The position numbers and the translations under genes were made by a program. Under the pieces are notes generated by a model that searched no databases, was not told the origin of the DNA, and saw only the letters and a program-made list of their open reading frames with translations. Source: CAYUQT01 sp964596165 (GTDB lineage Bacteria > Planctomycetota > Phycisphaerae > UBA1845 > JAFGLZ01). Taken from it: a stretch of DNA of 60,599 nt. This document shows positions 16,269 to 26,700 of this stretch, one piece after another; the first letter of the stretch is position 1; each line of letters begins with the position of its first letter. The stretch covers positions 1 through 60,599 of the forward strand of contig CAZQTW010000039.1 of assembly GCA_964596165.1 (NCBI GenBank), written 5' to 3'.

Positions 16269-17402
16269 ATGCCGGGACAGAGCGAGTTGAAGACGCAGTC
16301 GGACAAAGGTGCCGTCGTATTCGGCTCGAATGCCATCCGTCTGTCGTGGCGCGAGGCCGTTGCGGTCGGTGTCGTCATGGTGGGCATCTTCGCCCTCCTT
16401 CCTCGAGTCTGGGAGCCCATCGAGCGTTTCGAACCGGGCGCCGATTCTCGCATTCCCTATGAGTTGAGCAACGACTACTGGTTCTACGGACGATACTGTC
16501 GGCTCGCCGCTCGGCGATACAAAACGCTGGTCGTCGGCGACTCGGTCGTCTGGGGGCAGTACGTGGCGAAGGACCAAACGCTCTCGCATTACCTCAATCA
16601 ACTCGCGGGCGACGATCGCCGATTCGGCAACGTCGGTGTCGACGGTTCTCACCCGCTCGCGTTGGGCGGATTGGTCGAGCACTACGGACGAGCCATCTCG
16701 GGTAAAAAGGTCGTCCTGCACTACAACCCCCTCTGGATGACCTCGCCCAAGCACGATCTGCAGTTTGACAAGGAGTTCAACTTCAATCACCCAAGGCTCG
16801 TGCCTCAATTCCGGCCGTGGATTCCCTGCTACACGGCGAGCTACGCCGATCGAATCGGTGTGGTTCTGGAGCGGAATCTGACTCTGTTCGGTTGGGCAAA
16901 CCATCTGCGGACGCTGTACTTCGACAACAAAAGCCTGCCGAGCTGGACGATGGAGAATCCGTATGCGAACCCGCTGGGGGCGCTCCGGCCGACGCAACGC
17001 GTCTCGGCCTTCGTCGACAAGGGGGCGCACAGCGAACCGAAGCCGTGGACCGACCGGGGCATCGACAAAAGCGATTTTCCCTGGGTCGATCCGTCCTCTT
17101 CCCTCCAATGGGCAGCGTTCCGCCGATGCATCTCCGTGCTTCAAGCCAGAGGCAACAACCTGTTCGTCGTCATCGGTCCGTTCAACGAGCACATGTTGAT
17201 CGGCAAGAGCGTCGAGACGTATGACCGGCTGAAACGGGAGATGCGGACATGGCTTGGCGAGAAGGGCATCCCCCACGTCGTCCCGTCAGTGTTGCCCAGC
17301 AGCCTCTACGCCGACGCCAGTCACCCCATCAGTGAAGGCTACGCGTTGCTTGCCCGGCAGCTTTCGGAGGACAATGCCTTCAAGAATTTCCAGGTCCGTT
17401 AA
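16269..17402 (+). CDS. SGNH-fold protein, partner of the MBOAT
   Basis: 377 residues with one N-terminal membrane anchor (about residues 30-45, AVAVGVVMVGIFALL) and an extracytoplasmic SGNH hydrolase domain. Catalytic residues visible: Ser92 in VVGDSVVWG and the D349-A-S-H352 block near the C-terminus, with the intermediate Gly block around NVGVDGSHP. AlgJ/AlgX/DltD-type proteins of this design transfer the acetyl group delivered by the MBOAT. The 15-bp gap implies co-transcription with it. Confidence 0.85.
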   Translation: MPGQSELKTQSDKGAVVFGSNAIRLSWREAVAVGVVMVGIFALLPRVWEPIERFEPGADSRIPYELSNDYWFYGRYCRLAARRYKTLVVGDSVVWGQYVAKDQTLSHYLNQLAGDDRRFGNVGVDGSHPLALGGLVEHYGRAISGKKVVLHYNPLWMTSPKHDLQFDKEFNFNHPRLVPQFRPWIPCYTASYADRIGVVLERNLTLFGWANHLRTLYFDNKSLPSWTMENPYANPLGALRPTQRVSAFVDKGAHSEPKPWTDRGIDKSDFPWVDPSSSLQWAAFRRCISVLQARGNNLFVVIGPFNEHMLIGKSVETYDRLKREMRTWLGEKGIPHVVPSVLPSSLYADASHPISEGYALLARQLSEDNAFKNFQVR

Positions 17403-17589
17403 CCCCACCAGATTGGCCGGCCGAGTCAGTGAGGCACGAGCTCCTACACTGCAACTTGACTGCCCTTCCTCAATACGCCGCATGTATCCCTTGATACCGT
17501 TCCGACTAGGGCGAGTCCTAGCGCACCGACAGCCGATAGATACAGGGTCAAAGTCCGTAATGTGCACGGCATGACATGTGGGATCGAAA

Positions 17590-18765
17590 ATGACAGCATA
17601 CTTCGAAAAGAAGCGCCGCATCCGGATGCGCGTCCCGGACAATGTTCAGTCGGCCATTTTGGCGAGAATGGACGAACAGGCAAAGGCCGCACAGCCCGGG
17701 ATGGAGCGCCGCAGAACTCGTCGGCAGGAGTATCGACCGGTTGACGGGCTCATCGTCCAAATCGTTCATACCGATGGCGTGGTGGTCGAACATGCGGTGG
17801 TCGCGCGAAACGTAAGCCGGGAAGGCATCGCGTTTCTCCACAGTTCCTTCTTGCACAGCGGCATCCGCTGCAACCTGAGCGTTCACACGGCTCAAGGGGA
17901 ACCGCGGGTACTACAAGGTCGGGTCGTTCGATGTCGCTATGTCGTCAGCAATCTCCACGAGGTCGCCGTCGAATGGGATCAGCCCATGGATCCCAAGCTG
18001 CTTCTGTCGGATCGTGCGACGAAGGACTCCGGGCTCATGCCCGCTTCCAAGCCCCCTCGTTTGTCGGGCAAGATCCTGTACATCGAAGACTCGCCCGATG
18101 ACCGGGAGTTGCTGAAGTTCCTGCTGGGAAGGCTGGGTGTTGAGATCCACACGGCCGGCGACGGTTCGGAGGGCCTGAAACTGGCCGCGAAAACGTCTTT
18201 TGACTTGATCATCACCGACTATCGTCTGCCTGGAATGACGGGCTCACAGGTGGCCGAAAGCCTTCGAGCCGCGGGCTATGCCAATCCCATCATCACCGTG
18301 ACGGCGGATGAGAACCCGGACACGTCGAACGAGGCCATTTCAAAAGGTTGTTCCACGGTGTTGGTCAAGCCCTACATGATGCAGGAGTTGATTCGGATCA
18401 TCGTGCGATACCTGCGGTCCGGTGATGCCGGCGGGGGTTCCGAGTCCTCCTTGAGTACGCGGTGGTCCGATGTCGCGATGCGGCCTCTCATACTTACCTT
18501 CCTGGCGCGTCTTGAGCAAAAGGTGGCCGATCTCCAGCGTCTGCTGGTCTCAAAGGATGACAAGGCTATCGACAATCTCTGTCGGGAGCTTGGAGGCTCC
18601 GCCGACGGCTACGGCTACCCTCGGATCAGTGAACTGGCCAAGGAATTGCACCGGTCCGTTCATCGGGGGGTTCCGGTGGGTTCGCTACGGAAACAGATCA
18701 ATGAATTGATTGAACAGTGCATGGCTGCCTGCGTGGCGGGACGGCGCGCCAAGCAAACGTCTTGA
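17590..18765 (+). CDS. PilZ - response receiver - degenerate HPt protein
   Basis: 391 residues. Residues 38-135 form a PilZ domain with both c-di-GMP motifs (basic ERRRTRRQEYR at 39-49 and NVSREG at 74-79). Residues 160-275 are a receiver domain with the acidic pair ED (166-167), phosphoacceptor D210 (IITDYRLPG), T237 and K260 (VLVKPY). Residues 295-390 look like a four-helix HPt module, but the HxLKGSA motif is RELGGSA (332-338), with Arg in place of the phosphorylatable His. Start ATG 17590 is preferred; a GTG at 17578 is possible. It lies just before the polysaccharide locus, so control of that locus by c-di-GMP is plausible but inferred. Confidence 0.85.
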   Translation: MTAYFEKKRRIRMRVPDNVQSAILARMDEQAKAAQPGMERRRTRRQEYRPVDGLIVQIVHTDGVVVEHAVVARNVSREGIAFLHSSFLHSGIRCNLSVHTAQGEPRVLQGRVVRCRYVVSNLHEVAVEWDQPMDPKLLLSDRATKDSGLMPASKPPRLSGKILYIEDSPDDRELLKFLLGRLGVEIHTAGDGSEGLKLAAKTSFDLIITDYRLPGMTGSQVAESLRAAGYANPIITVTADENPDTSNEAISKGCSTVLVKPYMMQELIRIIVRYLRSGDAGGGSESSLSTRWSDVAMRPLILTFLARLEQKVADLQRLLVSKDDKAIDNLCRELGGSADGYGYPRISELAKELHRSVHRGVPVGSLRKQINELIEQCMAACVAGRRAKQTS

Positions 18766-18821
18766 TAGGTCGTTCGTTCCATCATCCGTTTCCCTGCATT
18801 TGTCGGCAACGCGCGTATGGC

Positions 18822-20051
18822 CTATGCACGGGCAATCGTTTGATGAATGGAAGAAATCCCCTTTTCTTCCAGGGCACGCAGCACGGTCTCGACGCGGTTC
18901 GCCCACGAATGACCGAGCGCACAGGACTGGAGCCGGGCGCGGTAGTCCCTTGAACGTCCCATCGCGAGGCACCACTCGATTTCTCGAACGAACTCCGTGG
19001 GCGTCGCGCCGATTCGGACGACGTCGTATCGACGGCACTCATCCAGCGGCGTCGAGACAACGGGCTTTCCTCCGGCCAGGTACTCAAAAAGCTTGATGGG
19101 GCTCACCGAATGAGTGACCTCGTTGACCTGGAATGGAATGATGGCCACGTCGAAAGCAGCCAGTAAGTTTCCTAGTTGTTCGTAAGGCTGCCGCGGCCAG
19201 ATGTGAACGTTGGGTTGGCGACGCAGCCGGCTGAGTCCCGGCATGGAGAGCCAGGCATCCCCGACCAGCAGGAATGTCCACTCTCTTCGGATCGAGGCCA
19301 CGTGGACAAGCAGGTCCCAATCGATCCATTCCGCCAGGGCGCCGTAGTATCCGACAATGATTTCGGACTGCCGACGGAGCCGATCCACCTGGACCGACCG
19401 CCGAACCGGCGGCGCGGCGAAGTCCTCATAGGCGACGCCATTGGGGACCAGCAGAACGTCCGATCGAACCGGCCGTATCTTCTCGACCAATGCGTGGGAA
19501 CTCGCCAGCACCAGGTCGGCGCGCGACAAGCTGTCGGCGTGGTCTCGGCGCAGATTGGGATAGTGCGTGAATACTCTCAGGTCGTCCACACAGTCATAGA
19601 CCAGCTTGCTGCCGGGCGGCAAGTGTTGCTGGAAGCCTCTCTGGTGAGGCCAATACTGCCAGCAGATGACGGGACGTTTGACCGAGGCGATCATCCGGCC
19701 GTCACGGCCGTCGGCGAAGAGGATGACGCCGTTGTCGAGCCGCCGTGTGCCGCGCACCCTGTTGTCCGGCGGATGCGGGAAGGCGGAGTCCGCCGCGTAG
19801 AGTACCGGGTGGCCAAATCGAGCCAGTGCTCGCGCCAACTGCTGCGGTCGTTGGAAGAGATACCCCCACGCCACCGACGGGGGCGGAAAGACGAAGACGG
19901 GTGATGATCCCTCCGCGATGGCCGCAGCCAACTGGGCCTCACAGCGCGACAGCGGACCGTATCCGGCGAGCCGCGCGTAAGCCTCGCGCGGCAGGACCCT
20001 CAGGAGAAGCCTGTCAACCGTCCGAAGCGGGTGGCGAATGAGCCGATTCAT
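18822..20051 (-). CDS. Glycosyltransferase (GT-B), paralogue of the giant protein's third module
   Basis: About 409 residues from ATG 20051; GTG starts at 20066 or 20081 would add 5 or 10 residues and overlap the preceding gene. GT-B fold: N-terminal half with WGYLFQRPQQLARALARFG and YDCVDDLRVFTHYP, C-terminal half with VGYYGALAEWIDWDLL, WPRQPYEQLGNLLAAFDVAI and SPIKLFEYLAGGKPVVSTPL. It is collinear with residues 1252-1605 of the 1607-residue protein upstream, with the same linker motifs (VICWQYWPHQ). Last gene of the minus-strand operon. Donor sugar unknown. Confidence 0.9.
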   Translation of the reverse strand: MNRLIRHPLRTVDRLLLRVLPREAYARLAGYGPLSRCEAQLAAAIAEGSSPVFVFPPPSVAWGYLFQRPQQLARALARFGHPVLYAADSAFPHPPDNRVRGTRRLDNGVILFADGRDGRMIASVKRPVICWQYWPHQRGFQQHLPPGSKLVYDCVDDLRVFTHYPNLRRDHADSLSRADLVLASSHALVEKIRPVRSDVLLVPNGVAYEDFAAPPVRRSVQVDRLRRQSEIIVGYYGALAEWIDWDLLVHVASIRREWTFLLVGDAWLSMPGLSRLRRQPNVHIWPRQPYEQLGNLLAAFDVAIIPFQVNEVTHSVSPIKLFEYLAGGKPVVSTPLDECRRYDVVRIGATPTEFVREIEWCLAMGRSRDYRARLQSCALGHSWANRVETVLRALEEKGISSIHQTIARA

Positions 20052-20062
20052 CCGGCGCCGGT

Positions 20063-21853
20063 TCACGGGTCTGTTCCCCACCTATCGTCGAAGATGGTCG
20101 TTCTGGACATGACAAGGTGATCTCGCTTGGGGGGGGGCGCTCCGGCCGTAAAGTCGACTTCGCGGTAGGGCACTCCCGCCTGCCTCAAGCGTATCCTATT
20201 CGACCTCCATCGATAGAACTGGACCACGATCGGTTTCCCCTCCTGGGCGAGCGCGGCAAGCTGATTCCTCAGGGAATCCGTCAAGAAGAGTTGGGTCTTG
20301 ACATAGGACTTTGTCACCAGCACCACGTTGATTCCTAGAACAAACACCACCGACCATCCCAGAAACTTGAACAGGCGTCTGGCCGGGAAGCAGGCCAAAA
20401 CAACGCCCACCAGGGGGATTGCCCAGAGCTGCGGCGCGAGTCGAGCCCACCACATCGCGGGGTTCACAACGGCGGTAAGGAGGATCAATAGCATCACTCC
20501 CAATCCGATAAGTCCGATGCGCGGCCTCAGCGACAGCGCCATCAGGAGGATGACGGCGGCAAGAATCACCGCCGCTCCGAACAGAGGCCCCCAGCCGCCC
20601 ACCCGAATGTCGGCGTAGGCAAAGGCTCCCTCGTACTCATCACGGTTGACGCTGAACGGATTCTTCAGGTGACTCACCTTCTTTACGTGCGCGTAATAGG
20701 CATCCTCGGTCCTCGAAAACACGGAGTGGAACAGCTTCTCGAAGCGATTGAAACCCGTCCAATTGATCGGCGTGTTGAGCGGCATGATCTCGGCGGTTAG
20801 CGGGTCCTTTCCTGCGAGAGGAAAGAAGGGGTGGCCGTGATCGTGCGCGTTCGTTACGTACGGGCTGAAACCGACAAAACAGAAACCGAACGCGCCGGTC
20901 ATAGCCGAAAGCCGGGCGAGGCGAACCGTCCGGCTCCACATCTTACGGGCGGCCAGACAGATCATCAGCCCGAGGGTGATCAGGCCGGAGTACGCCACGC
21001 CCGTGGACTTGACGTTGATCAACAGCACGATCGTCGCCGCCCAAACCGTCGGCGCGAGGCCATCCTGCGAGACGCAAATCACCAGTCCGATCGCCAGGAG
21101 TGACAGAACCAGAGAGGCCAACTGACCGTCCACGTAGTATCCCAGACACTGATAGACGCTCACGGGGTTCAGTCCCACGAGGAGGCCGATCGCCAAGGCC
21201 ATCAAGACAGGGACTTCCCTCAGTTTAAGGAGCCCGCCGAAGCACAAGCAGAGGCTGGCCACCATCAACAGCAGATTGAAGGCCTTGCCGTGCTCGATGT
21301 TGCCGGTCACTTTATAGAGCGAGGCCTGGATGGTCTCGGCGCCGCGTGCGTAGTGGTTGATCGATCGGATGTTGAACGGTTCGGGCAGCCGTTCGAGCGT
21401 CAGGTGTTCCCGGAACGGATTCCATCCTTCGCAGAGCTGGATGATGGCCTCTTGGTGGTATGTCTGGCCGTCCCAGGATACGTCGTAAAACAGGCCCGCA
21501 ATGTAAATCGCAAGCCAGAACAACGCACCCAGTGCCGTTAGGAGAACGGTTCGCACTGCCCATACGCCGCGTCGAAAACGCCGCCCCACGTGCCCCCACG
21601 CAAAGGCCGCCATGATGCCCAGGGATAGGGGAAACACAGCACGCGTCATGGGCAGGCCAATGGCAAACGAGCACGCGGCCAGAACAAGCGTTGCCGACGC
21701 CTGAACAATCAGCGCAGCGCCCAGAATGAGACTGAAATCCGACACGCGTTGCCGAGTGGTGCGACCTTCGGATTCGTCGGGTGACCTCCCACCGGACCAT
21801 ACCGGACCCTCGGTTGAGAAGGGGGGCACGTTTACGATGTCCGGCGCAAGCAT
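20063..21853 (-). CDS. Polytopic GT-C-like membrane enzyme, copy 2
   Basis: 596 residues with roughly a dozen membrane segments and a soluble tail. An early loop carries YDVSWDGQTYHQEAI (D124, D128, H133, E135), placed where GT-C glycosyltransferases hold their acidic catalytic loop after the first helices. Other features shared with its paralogue upstream: CEGWNP, RFEKLFHSVFSRTEDA, RVGGWGPLFGAA, NPAMWWARLAPQLW. Start ATG 21853 follows GAGGGGG; it begins 9 bp after the stop of the paralogue. Probably uses a lipid-linked sugar to modify or extend a glycan on the outer face; the exact family was not recognised. Confidence 0.65.
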   Translation of the reverse strand: MLAPDIVNVPPFSTEGPVWSGGRSPDESEGRTTRQRVSDFSLILGAALIVQASATLVLAACSFAIGLPMTRAVFPLSLGIMAAFAWGHVGRRFRRGVWAVRTVLLTALGALFWLAIYIAGLFYDVSWDGQTYHQEAIIQLCEGWNPFREHLTLERLPEPFNIRSINHYARGAETIQASLYKVTGNIEHGKAFNLLLMVASLCLCFGGLLKLREVPVLMALAIGLLVGLNPVSVYQCLGYYVDGQLASLVLSLLAIGLVICVSQDGLAPTVWAATIVLLINVKSTGVAYSGLITLGLMICLAARKMWSRTVRLARLSAMTGAFGFCFVGFSPYVTNAHDHGHPFFPLAGKDPLTAEIMPLNTPINWTGFNRFEKLFHSVFSRTEDAYYAHVKKVSHLKNPFSVNRDEYEGAFAYADIRVGGWGPLFGAAVILAAVILLMALSLRPRIGLIGLGVMLLILLTAVVNPAMWWARLAPQLWAIPLVGVVLACFPARRLFKFLGWSVVFVLGINVVLVTKSYVKTQLFLTDSLRNQLAALAQEGKPIVVQFYRWRSNRIRLRQAGVPYREVDFTAGAPPPKRDHLVMSRTTIFDDRWGTDP

Positions 21854-21862
21854 GTGGCCCCC

Positions 21863-23569
21863 TCACTTATCCTCGTAGACGGTCGTCGTCGACAGAACCA
21901 GGTTGGGCACAACCGGTCCGGGCAGATCATTGGGGTCCGTCACCTCCCGATACCGGATCCCCGCCTGCCGAAGCCGGGCCCGACCCGACCGAAACATGCC
22001 GAAATGCGCCACCATGGGGTTGCCCGCGGACGATAGGGATGACAGTTGCGCCCGGACCTCTCGGGTCGCCTTCCGATTGGACTTCAAATAGGATGTGCCG
22101 ACCAATACGGAGTTGGCCGCAAGTACCAGAATGAGGATCCCACCGAGTATCCGCAAGGGTCGCGTGTTTACGTGGACGCTGAGGATTGCGGCCACGACAG
22201 GCACGATCCACAGTTGGGGCGCATATCGAGCCCACCACACTTGGGGATTGACGATAGCCGTCAGGAAGACGGCCCCCATGGCGGCGGAGGCCGCCAGCGT
22301 CTTGCGAAGCGTCAATGGCCACGCCATGACAACGATGACGGCGGCAAGGGTCATCGCCGCACCAAACAGCGGCCCCCATCCGCCGATCCGCACGTCGGAC
22401 GCGAGATACACCCCTTCCAGTTCGGAACGAGAGACAACGAACGGATTCTTAAGGCTGCTCGTTTGGACCGTGCCGGCCATGCAGGCGTCTTCCGTCCGGG
22501 AGAAGACCGAGAGGAACAGCTTCTCGAAACGGTTCAGCCACTGGAAATTCAGAGGGCTTTGACTGGTGATCGTGTCTACCGCTTGAGGCCCGAAGAGCGG
22601 ATGAAACGGATGGCCGTGTACCAACGTATTCCTGACGTAGATGGGGTACCCGATGAAGCAGACTCCATAGGCAAACGCGGTGGCCGAAAGGGCGGCGTAC
22701 CGCATCGCCAATCGCGGTCTCCGCCATACCAAGAGGACGATCAGGAAAAGTCCGGCCGCCACCGCTCCGTAGACCACGCCGGTAAACTTTGCGTTAATCA
22801 ACAAGACAAGCAACATGCCCCACAAACAGATCGGCATGCGGTAATCCGTGCGGGCCGACAGGAAGCCCGCAGCGAACATGGATGCGAGTATGGAAGAGAG
22901 CTGACCGTCCACGTAGGTGCTCAGACTCTGGTAGATGCAGACCGGATTCAGCGCCACAAGAGATGACAACACCATTACCAGAACGCCTGTCAGGCGACTC
23001 ATCTGAAGCAGAGCAGCAAAGGATAAACAGAACGTACCGGCCATGAGCATCAGATTCGGTGTCTTGGCATGTTCGGCGTTGCCGGTGACGCGACAAATGC
23101 AGGCGGAAATCGTTTCGCAACCCTGTGCGAAGTGGTAGAAATCCGCGTTGCCGGCCGCTTCCCTCGGAGCGCGGTTGTGGTATGGGTTCCACCCTTCGCA
23201 GAGGCTGACCACCTTCTCGAGATGGTACAGTTGCCCGTCGTACGTGACGTCGTAGAACCTTCCACTGACATAGGCGGCCGTACAGAAAAGGATCCCCCAG
23301 CAAAGCGATACGAGAGTCGTCAGCAGCGATCGGCGGCGGCTGAAGTGCCCGCAAGTTCCCCAAGCGACGAACACGACCGTCAGGAGAATACCCAGGAAGA
23401 AGGGAAGCTTGTTGAGGGAGTATCCCAGCGCCAGTCCGATCGACGACAGACTGAGAAAGAAGAACATGCTTGCGAAAACGGAGGCGCCGACGAGAAGAGA
23501 AAGGCGAGCCAAGGTCTCCCTCGATACCGACCACGGGATTTCCGAATACAGATGATTACCACCGGGCAT
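21863..23569 (-). CDS. Polytopic GT-C-like membrane enzyme, copy 1
   Basis: 568 residues, collinear with the following gene. Catalytic-loop candidate FYDVTYDGQLYHLEKV (D107, D111, H116, E118). Shared blocks: CEGWNPY, RFEKLFLSVFSRTEDA, RIGGWGPLFGAA, NPQVWWARYAPQLW and a soluble C-terminal tail. Start set at ATG 23569, with GGAGG 6 nt before it; the longer open frame to 23728 is not hydrophobic and probably not translated. Tandem duplication with clear divergence. Function inferred as a membrane glycosyltransferase; no named family recognised. Confidence 0.65.
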   Translation of the reverse strand: MPGGNHLYSEIPWSVSRETLARLSLLVGASVFASMFFFLSLSSIGLALGYSLNKLPFFLGILLTVVFVAWGTCGHFSRRRSLLTTLVSLCWGILFCTAAYVSGRFYDVTYDGQLYHLEKVVSLCEGWNPYHNRAPREAAGNADFYHFAQGCETISACICRVTGNAEHAKTPNLMLMAGTFCLSFAALLQMSRLTGVLVMVLSSLVALNPVCIYQSLSTYVDGQLSSILASMFAAGFLSARTDYRMPICLWGMLLVLLINAKFTGVVYGAVAAGLFLIVLLVWRRPRLAMRYAALSATAFAYGVCFIGYPIYVRNTLVHGHPFHPLFGPQAVDTITSQSPLNFQWLNRFEKLFLSVFSRTEDACMAGTVQTSSLKNPFVVSRSELEGVYLASDVRIGGWGPLFGAAMTLAAVIVVMAWPLTLRKTLAASAAMGAVFLTAIVNPQVWWARYAPQLWIVPVVAAILSVHVNTRPLRILGGILILVLAANSVLVGTSYLKSNRKATREVRAQLSSLSSAGNPMVAHFGMFRSGRARLRQAGIRYREVTDPNDLPGPVVPNLVLSTTTVYEDK

Positions 23570-23740
23570 CAAGCGCCTCCGTACAGCGCCTCGGAAATCA
23601 GGATTCGAATGCCTCCCGAGCGGGGCGGTCCTCCAACCGGATACCCGGGGCGAGACGCCCCGACTCGGCAACAACCAATTCCGCACCTTGTTTATGGGGC
23701 GCCGCACTCCGCGTTCGGTCGCCCGCATCCAACGCGTTCG

Positions 23741-26700
23741 TTACCGCAAGATTCCCTTCGTCTTAAGTCTGGCCACGACCGTTTCGGCCCGCGCAATCCA
23801 GGAGTTCTCTGCGCCGCACGCCTGAAGCTTCGCCCGGTGCTCCGGACTCCGACCGTCCACCAACGACGCCTCGATCGCCTCCGCGAATTCCGCCGGCGTG
23901 CCGGCCAGGCGAACCAGAGGGTACTTCGCACACTCGCGAAGGGGCGTGGAGACCACCGGCTTCCCACCGGCCATGTACTCGAAAAGCTTGATCGGCGACA
24001 CGGCATGTGTGAGCCGTGTCACCACAAAGGGAATGGTGGCCACATCCAGCTTGGAAAGCAGGTAACCCAGCCTCTGATACGGCTGTCGAGGCCAAACCTC
24101 CACATTCGGTTCCTCGGACAGAGTCTGCCCCCGTTCGTACGACCCGGCCTTATCCCTGACCAGTTCGCCCACAAGCACGAAACTCCAGTCTCGCCGCAAC
24201 CGCACGAGCTGTTCGAGCAGATTCCAGTCGATCCATTCGGCCAGCGCGCCGTAGTAGCCGATCAGAACCGGAGATCTCGCTCGAAGGGCGTCAAGCTCGG
24301 GCCAGTCGCAGGGCTGGGGTTCGGCGAAGTCTTCGTACCAGGCGCCGTTCGGCAGATGCAGCGCGTCAGGACGCAATTGCGACACGCGGTCCAGCAGCTC
24401 CGACGCGCTGGCAAGCACCAGATCGGCGCTGGCTAGTGCCTCCGCGTGGTCGCGCTCCAGCTCCGGATAGGGCGTGAAACACGCCGTGTCGTCGAGGCAA
24501 TCGTAGATGCGACGGCTGCCCGCGGGCAGGCTTCGGACGTACGCGGCCTGGTGGGGCCAATACTGCCAGCAAACAACCGGCCGACCCAGATCGCGGATGC
24601 GACGACCGGTCTTGTCGTCTCGATAGAGCAATGGGCCTTCCGCGACGGACAAGACATCCTTCACCTGGCTGTCCGGCGTGTAGGGCATATCGGGGTCCAC
24701 CGCATAGATCACCGGATAACCCAACCGACGGAACGATCGGGCCAGTTGTTGAGGACGTTGGAACATGTATCCCCACGGGACCGATGGCGCGGGGAAGCAA
24801 AACACGCAGTCCTGCTCCGACGCCAGAGCCCGCTGCAACCCATCCTCTTGCTTCCGATTGTGCGCGGAGAAAGCCGCCCGTCGTTTCGCCGGATTCTCCA
24901 ATCGATCAAGAGCATCGATGATTGTCGCGGCCCGCGACTGCCATGTGTTGGCTTCCACCACACGCCGCGCGCGGACGAGGTATTCCGGGTCTCCCCTCAG
25001 GTCGAGGGCACGATCGACCAGCGATACGAAACTTTCGGCATCCTCGGCGACCAAGACAGGTTCGTACTGTCGTATCTCCGCAAAGCCGGTCGAGACGACG
25101 GGCTTGCCGCCCGCAAGATACTCGAAGAGCTTGACGGGGGAGACGGCGTTCGTGATGTCGTTGACGACAAATGGGATCATCGCCACGTCAAAGTGAGAAA
25201 GATAGGTCGGCAGCTCCTCGTAGGGCTTTTCTCCCAGATAGCGGATATTCGGGAACGCCTCAACCATCCGGTCCACGTCTGCCTTTCGGTTGGTGAGTCC
25301 GATCAAGACGAACGCGTAATCCGGTCGTGCTCCGGCGACTCGAGTCAGCAGCCTGAAATCGAACCACTCGGCAATGGCGCCGTAGTACCCCACGATCGTT
25401 CGGCCGGCCGGCGGTAGATCCGCGGGACGAGCCGTTGCGGATACCAGCTGAAAGTCGGCCGGCCAGACGCCGTTGGGCACCAGCAGAATGTCCGGTCGCT
25501 GCTCTCGGAATTGCTCGTGGAGATTCCTGGAACTGGTGATCACCACGTCGGCCTCGGCCAGCAAACGGTTGTGATAGTGCAGGTAGTTCGCCTCCGGCGG
25601 CCTTCCTCTGTCGTTCGCCTCATGAATCCTCGGATCGTCCAGAATGTCGTACAGGACCATCGGATCGTCGAACTTCCGGATCTTCTCGTAGTTGTAGGCG
25701 AAGTAGACGTACAGAATCGGTCGTGTGATTCGCAACTCGTCGTGCTGCCCCACGAGCGTCAAGCCGGGAATGCCGCTCTCTCCTGAGGCCGCGGGCTGAT
25801 CTTCCACAAAGAAGGCGCCGTGGCCGGCCTGAGCCATCGCTCGCATGAGATGGTGTGGCCGCTGTTTCATCCGAGACCAAGTGATGCCTCCGGCGTCCAA
25901 ATGCACGAATTCATATGAACGGAGTCGCTCCGCGGGAGGCGTTTCGGGAAGCATGGATCGCAGAACGCCGCGCCACTTGGATCGCCAGATGTCCCTTCCA
26001 TAGCACAGGCTGACCTGCCGTGCCGCGTGGCCAAGACGCCGCCGCAGTTCGCCGTCGTCTATCAGGCGCTCGAGAGCCTCCTTGAGCGCCTCACGCGTCG
26101 GCGATATGAGCAATCCGTTGTGCCCGTCGGTGATGAGTTCGGGTAGGCCGCCGACGTTGGTGGCGATGATTGCATTGCCCGAGGCCATCGCCTCCAAACA
26201 GGACAGCGAGGTGCCTTCGCTCTCGATCGTGGGAATCAGTGCAATATCCGCGGCCCGGTACGCTTGGCACATCCCGTCCGGATCGAGGGAATACCAGCGG
26301 ACGCGATCGCCGTGCGCCCGCTCCATCTTGCGCACGGCCTCTGTCTCTTTCTCATCCGCCTTCCCGACAAAATGAAACTCAACGTGGGGATACTTCTCGA
26401 GGAAATAGGGGACCAGTTCGGCCAGCAACCAGAAGCCTCGCGGGGCATAGAGGCGACGAGGATAGAGGACGACGATCCTCCCATTCGACTCGGGTCGTTG
26501 ACGACTCGGAGTGAATCGCTCGGTGTCCACGAAGTTGGGGATGTGGATGAATTTCCCCGCCTGCTTGGTCCTGCATGCCCTCAACCAGTTGATCGTGTTC
26601 GTATCGACCGACACAACTCGCGAACAATTCTCTATCGACAAATGGATGCAGTTCATCCACCAGTCTCGGTGGTCGGGCGGCTGCTGGAGCAGTGGGCTGT

